64,000 nucleotides of DNA from an uncultured Oscillospiraceae bacterium (GTDB lineage: Bacteria; Bacillota; Clostridia; Oscillospirales; Oscillospiraceae), in assembly GCA_934569225.1 (NCBI GenBank), contig CAKTKC010000009.1, positions 1-64,000 of the forward strand. The letters run 5' to 3'. Under the pieces are notes generated by a model that ran no database searches, was not told the origin of the DNA, and saw only the letters and a program-made list of their open reading frames with translations. Position 1 is the stretch's first letter, and each line of letters opens with the position of its first letter. Of this stretch, positions 59,192 through 64,000 are shown piece after piece. A program made the translations under genes and the position numbers.

Positions 59192-62100
59192 ATGGTTTAT
59201 CGGGTATTTGTTGAAAAAAAGAAAGGTCTGGACAACGAGGCCAAGGGTCTGCTGAATGAGGCTAAGACCCTTCTCGGCATGGAGCGGCTGGAAAACGTCC
59301 GGCTGTTCAACCGGTACGACGCGGAAAACATCACGGAAGACCTGTTCCGGTACGCCGTGAAGACGGTCTTCTCCGAGCCGCAGCTGGATACCGCTTCTGC
59401 GTCCATTCAGCTCCCCGGCGCTTGCGTCTTCGCCGTGGAGGCGCTGCCCGGCCAGTTTGACCAGCGGGCGGATTCCGCCGCCCAGTGCATCCAGATCATC
59501 TCTCAGGGCGAGCGTCCCCTGATCCGCACCGCCAAGGTCTACGCCCTGTACGGCGCACTGACGGACGGGGATATCCGGGAATTCAAGAAATACGTTATTA
59601 ACCCGGTGGAATGCCGGGAAGCGTCCCTGGACGTACCGGAAACCCTGGCCATTCGCTACGACATCCCCACGGAGGTGGCGACCCTGACCGGCTTCACGAA
59701 ACTTAGCCGTGACGAGCTGGCGGACTTTATCGCCCACTACGGCCTTGCCATGGATCTGGACGATATCGTCTTCTGCCAGTCCTATTTCCAGGAAGAAGGC
59801 CGCGACCCCACCATCACGGAGATCCGCATGATCGACACCTACTGGTCCGATCACTGCCGCCACACCACCTTCGGCACCATCCTCGACCATGTGACCTTCG
59901 AGGATGCCCTGCTGCAAAAGACCTACGAGGACTATCTGGAAACCCGGAATGCCCTGGGACGCAGCGAGAAGCCCATCTGCCTGATGGATCTGGCGACCAT
60001 CGCCGTCAGGCACCTGAAGGCCGCGGGGAAGCTGCCCAAGCTGGACGAGAGCGAGGAGATCAACGCCTGCACGGTGAAAATGGACGTCACCGTGGACGGT
60101 GTCACCGAGCCGTGGCTGCTGCTCTTTAAGAACGAGACCCACAACCATCCCACGGAGATCGAACCTTTCGGCGGCGCGGCCACCTGCATCGGCGGCGCCA
60201 TCCGCGACCCCCTGTCCGGGCGGAGCTACGTCTACGGCGCCATGCGTGTCACCGGTGCGGCCGATCCCCTGACCCCCGTGTCCGAGACCATCCCCGGCAA
60301 GCTGCCCCAGCGGAAGATCGTCACCACCGCCGCTGCGGGCTATTCCTCCTACGGCAACCAGATCGGCCTTGCCACAGGCATTGTGGATGAAATTTACCAT
60401 CCCGGCTACGCCGCCAAGCGCATGGAGATCGGCGCGGTCATCGCCGCCGCTCCCGCGGAAAACGTGCGCCGGGAGCGCCCTGACCCCGGCGACGTGGTCA
60501 TCCTGCTGGGCGGCAACACCGGCCGGGACGGCATCGGCGGCGCGACGGGTTCCTCCAAAGCTCATACCCAGCAGTCGGTGGAAACCTGCGGCTCCGAGGT
60601 GCAGAAGGGCAACGCCCCCGAGGAGCGGAAGCTCCAGCGCCTGTTCCGTAACGGCGAAGCCTCCCGTCTCATCAAGCGCTGCAATGACTTTGGCGCGGGC
60701 GGCGTGTCCGTTGCCATCGGTGAGCTTGCCGACGGACTGGAAATCGACCTGAACGCCGTTCCCAAGAAATATGAAGGCCTGGATGGCACCGAGCTGGCCA
60801 TCTCCGAATCTCAGGAGCGGATGGCCGTTGTCGTGGAAGCAAAGGACGCGGCGCGGTTCCTGGAGCTTGCCGCCACGGAAAACCTGAACGCCGTCCCCGT
60901 GGCCGTGGTCACGGAAAGCCCCCGTCTGGTGATGAACTGGAACGGCAAAAAAATCTGCGACATCAGCCGGGAATTCCTGAACTCCAACGGCGCGGCCAAG
61001 CACATGGACGCCGCTGCCGAGAAAGCACAGAGCTACGGCAAGACCGTCACCGGCGGCTTCGCTGAAAACTTCCTCGCCGTGGCTTCCGATCTGAACACCT
61101 GCTCCAAGCGAGGTCTGTCCGAGCGGTTCGACTCCACCATCGGCGCGGGCACCGTGCTGATGCCCTTCGGCGGCAAATATCAGCTCACCCCTATTCAGGC
61201 CATGGTACAGAAAATCTCCGTGGAGAAGAAGCACACCGACGACTGCTCCTTCATGGCCTTTGGTTACAACCCCTTCATCACCTCCGCGTCCCCCTATCAC
61301 GGCGCGTATCTGGCTGTGGTGGAGTCCGTGTGTAAGCTGATCGCCTCCGGCGCGTCCTTCCAGGACACCTATCTGACCTTCCAGGAGTATTTTGAGCGCC
61401 TCGGCAAGGATCCCAAGCGCTGGGGCAAGCCCCTGGCCGCGCTGCTGGGTGCCTTCCGGGCGCAGATGGAGCTGGGCATCGGTGCCATCGGCGGCAAGGA
61501 CTCTATGTCCGGCTCCTTCGAGAAGCTGGACGTGCCGCCCACGCTGGTCTCCTTCGCCGTCACCACCGGCAAGACCGGCGAGGTCGTCTCCCCCGAATTC
61601 AAGGCCGCGGGTCACAAGGTCTGCCTGCTGACCCCCGCCTACGACGAAAACGGCCTGCCCGAAACCGCTTCTCTGCTGGAAACCTTTGCCACCGTCACCA
61701 GCTTGCTGCGCAGCGGCAGGGCCGTGGCCGCCTACACCCCTGGCATGGGCGGCGTCGCGGAGGCCGTGATGAAGATGGGCTTCGGCAACGGCTTCGGCTT
61801 CGCCTTTGACGACGCGCTGACCCTTGACGAGCTGTTCGGCTACGCCTACGGCAGCTTCGTGCTGGAAATGGCCGAGGGCACCGTGGGCAAAGTCCTGGGC
61901 GTCACCACCGCAGACGGCGGCTTCTACTATCACGGCGAGACTCTGTCCCAAGCCGAAGTTCTCAGCGCCTACGAAAACAAGCTGGAATCCGTCTACGCCT
62001 GCAACATCCCCACCCCGGCGCAGAGCATGGAGACCTTCTCCTATGTCACATCCCAGCGGAAAGCCCCCGCCGTCAAGGCGGCAAAGCCCAAAGTCCTGAT

Positions 62101-62881
62101 TCCCGCCTTCCCCGGCACCAACTGCGAATACGACTCCGCCAAGGCCGTCCGTGACGCGGGGGCGGAGCCGGAGATCATCGTCATCAACAATCTGAGCGCC
62201 GACGGCATTGCCCGCAGCGTGGAGCGGTTCGCAGAGGAACTGAAAACCGCCCAGATGGTGTTCATCCCCGGCGGCTTCTCCGGCGGCGACGAGCCGGACG
62301 GCTCCGGCAAGTTCATCACCGCGTTCTTCCGCAACGCCGCCGTCAAGGAGGGCGTCACCGCCCTTCTGGAGCAGCGGGACGGCCTGATGTGCGGCATCTG
62401 CAACGGCTTCCAGGCACTGATCAAGCTGGGGTTAGTACCCTACGGCAAAATCATCGACACCGACGAGACCTGCCCCACCCTGACCTTCAACAACATTTCC
62501 CGCCACCAGAGCCGTATCGTCCGCACCCGGGTCGCCTCCAACAAGTCCCCGTGGCTGGCGCTGACCAACGTGGGCGATGTGTACAGCGTCCCCATTTCCC
62601 ACGGCGAGGGCAAGTTCCTGGCCTCGGAAGAGCTGATCCGTCAGCTGGCGGCCAACGGCCAGATCGCCACCCAGTACGTTGACCTGGACGGCAACGCCAC
62701 CGCCGACGTCCACTTCAACCCCAACGGCTCTCTGTACGCCATCGAGGGCATCACCTCCCCCGACGGCCGGGTCTTCGGCAAAATGGGCCACAGCGAGCGC
62801 ATCGGCTCCGGCCTGTACAAGAACGTCCCCGGCGAGTACAACATCCGCATGTTTGAAGCGGCGGTCAAATACTTCCGATAA
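59192..62881 (+). CDS. purL: phosphoribosylformylglycinamidine synthase, single-chain clostridial type
   Basis: This 1229-residue enzyme converts FGAR to FGAM. Both synthetase halves are present (NETHNHPTEIEPFGGAATCIG near residue 313; GGNTGRDGIGGATGSSKAHT near 438). So is a C-terminal class I glutaminase with FIPGGFSGGDEPDG, nucleophile Cys in MCGICNGFQALIKLG, and the His/Glu region ISHGEGKFLAS. It is a fused PurL/PurQ of the clostridial clade, so no purQ or purS is needed. AGGAGG precedes the ATG. It is the last gene before a strong terminator. The glutaminase here is intact, unlike that of PurF. Confidence 0.94.
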   Translation: MVYRVFVEKKKGLDNEAKGLLNEAKTLLGMERLENVRLFNRYDAENITEDLFRYAVKTVFSEPQLDTASASIQLPGACVFAVEALPGQFDQRADSAAQCIQIISQGERPLIRTAKVYALYGALTDGDIREFKKYVINPVECREASLDVPETLAIRYDIPTEVATLTGFTKLSRDELADFIAHYGLAMDLDDIVFCQSYFQEEGRDPTITEIRMIDTYWSDHCRHTTFGTILDHVTFEDALLQKTYEDYLETRNALGRSEKPICLMDLATIAVRHLKAAGKLPKLDESEEINACTVKMDVTVDGVTEPWLLLFKNETHNHPTEIEPFGGAATCIGGAIRDPLSGRSYVYGAMRVTGAADPLTPVSETIPGKLPQRKIVTTAAAGYSSYGNQIGLATGIVDEIYHPGYAAKRMEIGAVIAAAPAENVRRERPDPGDVVILLGGNTGRDGIGGATGSSKAHTQQSVETCGSEVQKGNAPEERKLQRLFRNGEASRLIKRCNDFGAGGVSVAIGELADGLEIDLNAVPKKYEGLDGTELAISESQERMAVVVEAKDAARFLELAATENLNAVPVAVVTESPRLVMNWNGKKICDISREFLNSNGAAKHMDAAAEKAQSYGKTVTGGFAENFLAVASDLNTCSKRGLSERFDSTIGAGTVLMPFGGKYQLTPIQAMVQKISVEKKHTDDCSFMAFGYNPFITSASPYHGAYLAVVESVCKLIASGASFQDTYLTFQEYFERLGKDPKRWGKPLAALLGAFRAQMELGIGAIGGKDSMSGSFEKLDVPPTLVSFAVTTGKTGEVVSPEFKAAGHKVCLLTPAYDENGLPETASLLETFATVTSLLRSGRAVAAYTPGMGGVAEAVMKMGFGNGFGFAFDDALTLDELFGYAYGSFVLEMAEGTVGKVLGVTTADGGFYYHGETLSQAEVLSAYENKLESVYACNIPTPAQSMETFSYVTSQRKAPAVKAAKPKVLIPAFPGTNCEYDSAKAVRDAGAEPEIIVINNLSADGIARSVERFAEELKTAQMVFIPGGFSGGDEPDGSGKFITAFFRNAAVKEGVTALLEQRDGLMCGICNGFQALIKLGLVPYGKIIDTDETCPTLTFNNISRHQSRIVRTRVASNKSPWLALTNVGDVYSVPISHGEGKFLASEELIRQLAANGQIATQYVDLDGNATADVHFNPNGSLYAIEGITSPDGRVFGKMGHSERIGSGLYKNVPGEYNIRMFEAAVKYFR

Positions 62882-62896
62882 CTCCCTTTCCTCCAT

Positions 62897-62934
62897 AAAG
62901 GCGCTGTCTCACAAAACCGCGAGACAGCGCCTTT
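62897..62934. terminator. bidirectional terminator after purL
   Basis: A 14-bp perfect stem (AAAGGCGCTGTCTC and its complement, 10-nt loop) ends in TTTT. It serves both purL and the convergent MATE gene. Confidence 0.88.
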
Positions 62935-62941
62935 TCAGGTT

Positions 62942-64000
62942 TTACGCATTCAGTTCCCGGTAGGTTTTCCCTATGATGACCGCCGAGATGAGAAAGGTCA
63001 GAACGTCCGAGACCGGCATGGAATACAACACACCGTCCAGCCCGAAGAATACCGGCAGCAGCAGCGCGAATCCCACGCCGAACACCACCTCCCGGAACAT
63101 GGACAGCAGCGTGGAGGGCAGCGCCTTGCCCACCGCTTGCAAAAAGATGAAGCACGCCTTGTTGACGCAGGCCAGCACCATCATGCACAAGTACACACGG
63201 AAGGCCTTAATGGCAAAATCTGTATAGTAACTGCTCTCATTGGCCGCGCCGAAAATGGCGATCAGCTGCCGGGGGAAGCCCTCGGCCAGCACCAGCGCCG
63301 CCGCACCCACCAGCGCTTCTGCGATCAGCAGTCTGGTGAATAGCTCCCGGACACGCATCTTTTTCTCCGCGCCCATGTTGTAGCCCACAATGGGGATGCA
63401 GCCCGCCGCCATGCCGACCACAATGGATATGACGATCTGGAAAAACTTCATCACGATACCAACCACCGCCATGGGGATCTGGGCGTACTGCTCCTGGCCG
63501 AAAATTGCATCCAGCGCGCCGTATTTGCGGAGCATATTGTTGATGGCCGCCATGGCCGCGACCAGACTGATCTGGGACAGGAAGCTGGTAATGCCCAGCG
63601 CCAGCGTCCGCCCGCAGATATGCCCCCGCAGGACATAGTCGCCGGACGCGGACTTGATGATCTTCATGTGCAGCAGGTACCACACGGCAAGCAGAGCCGT
63701 CACCACCTGCCCGATGACCGTCGCCACGGCCGCGCCCATCATGCCCCATTTGCAGAGGAAGATGAAAATGGGGTCGATAATGATGTTGATGACCGCGCCC
63801 GCCAGTGTGGAGATCATGGCAAACCTGGGGCTGCCGTCGGCGCGGATGACGGGGTTCATGGCCTGGCCGAACATGTAAAACGGGATGCCCAGGGTGATGT
63901 AAAAGAAGTATTCCTGAGAATAGCGGAACGTCTCCGCGTTGACCGTGCCGCCGAACATGGCAATGATGCCGTCCGCAAAAATGAGGTACAGCGCCGTTAA
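62942..64000 (-). CDS. MATE-family efflux transporter (partial, 5' end outside the window)
   Basis: At least 352 codons of a polytopic membrane protein are visible, and the frame stays open to the right edge, so the start is missing. About nine helices are seen. Family features are PVIRADGSPRFAMISTLAGAV with NIIIDPIFIFLCKWGMMGAA, the internal repeat QIVISIVVGMAAGCIPIVGYN, and the NMGA-like turn. Members export drugs or metabolites using Na+ or H+. The visible part is normal. The substrate cannot be predicted. Confidence 0.9.
   Translation of the reverse strand, partial: LTALYLIFADGIIAMFGGTVNAETFRYSQEYFFYITLGIPFYMFGQAMNPVIRADGSPRFAMISTLAGAVINIIIDPIFIFLCKWGMMGAAVATVIGQVVTALLAVWYLLHMKIIKSASGDYVLRGHICGRTLALGITSFLSQISLVAAMAAINNMLRKYGALDAIFGQEQYAQIPMAVVGIVMKFFQIVISIVVGMAAGCIPIVGYNMGAEKKMRVRELFTRLLIAEALVGAAALVLAEGFPRQLIAIFGAANESSYYTDFAIKAFRVYLCMMVLACVNKACFIFLQAVGKALPSTLLSMFREVVFGVGFALLLPVFFGLDGVLYSMPVSDVLTFLISAVIIGKTYRELNA

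Noticed and set aside
59174-61951. 925-codon minus-strand frame
   Set aside because: It lies wholly antisense to purL, whose family motifs are intact. Composition (Gly/His/Val/Asp-rich) is typical of a shadow frame.
1-64000. CRISPR array
   Set aside because: No regularly spaced direct repeats were seen. The repeats present are IS ends, operators and one MITE-like element.

Overview
The window reads as chromosome from a GC-rich, single-membrane gut-type Firmicute. An Oscillospiraceae/Ruminococcaceae-like Clostridia member fits best: many lipoproteins with lipoboxes, a class B sortase, an LCP ligase, YesM/YesN-type signalling, a clostridial single-chain PurL, strong GGAGG ribosome sites, and strongly G/C-biased third codon positions in core genes. 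No rRNA, CRISPR array or phage structural genes were seen.

Layout. (1) 0.2-11 kb, minus strand: a galactose module. A response regulator, a YesM-type kinase and a lipoprotein sugar-binding protein (three overlapping genes) precede mglB-mglA-mglC-galT-galK. This looks like sensing, uptake and the Leloir pathway in one block. (2) 11-23 kb: a HAD hydrolase with a structured leader, then a divergent AraC regulator and a plus-strand locus with an RbsABC-type transporter, two GH3 enzymes and two lactonase-type beta-propellers. (3) 23-29 kb, minus strand: a GntR (YtrA-like) regulator, ABC ATPase, large permease and three lipoproteins, tightly packed behind a clear promoter/operator. (4) 29-44 kb: an accessory region. 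It starts with an Xre regulator and a large serine recombinase whose frame runs through its own terminator and a MITE-like repeat. It continues with an IS30 element split by an IS3 element, an IS5 element, an AT-richer cargo locus (two NAD(P)-binding proteins, a GPH-type symporter, a TetR regulator and a third GH3), a topB remnant, a MobV relaxase with oriT-like hairpins, and a DUF6076-like gene. tRNA-Gln and tRNA-Lys follow. (5) 44.8-48.8 kb, minus strand: a cell-surface operon encoding a 71-residue sortase substrate, a class B sortase, an LCP protein and a C39/SleB-like hydrolase, from a consensus promoter. (6) 48.9-52 kb: DUF2156, GNAT and an Na+-coupled NSS transporter. (7) 52.1-62.9 kb: a ZTP riboswitch-controlled purine operon, purE-F-M-N-O-H-D-L, with a PurF lacking the N-terminal cysteine and a PurH divided between two genes. 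(8) The 3' part of a MATE exporter runs off the right edge.

Most notable candidates: the sortase/LCP operon whose processed substrate would be only about 20 residues long; the paired GH3 loci, one with twin lactonases and one with twin NAD(P)-binding proteins; the PurF lacking Cys1; and the exactly readable IS3-in-IS30 nesting. All assignments come from reading the sequence. No database search was run.
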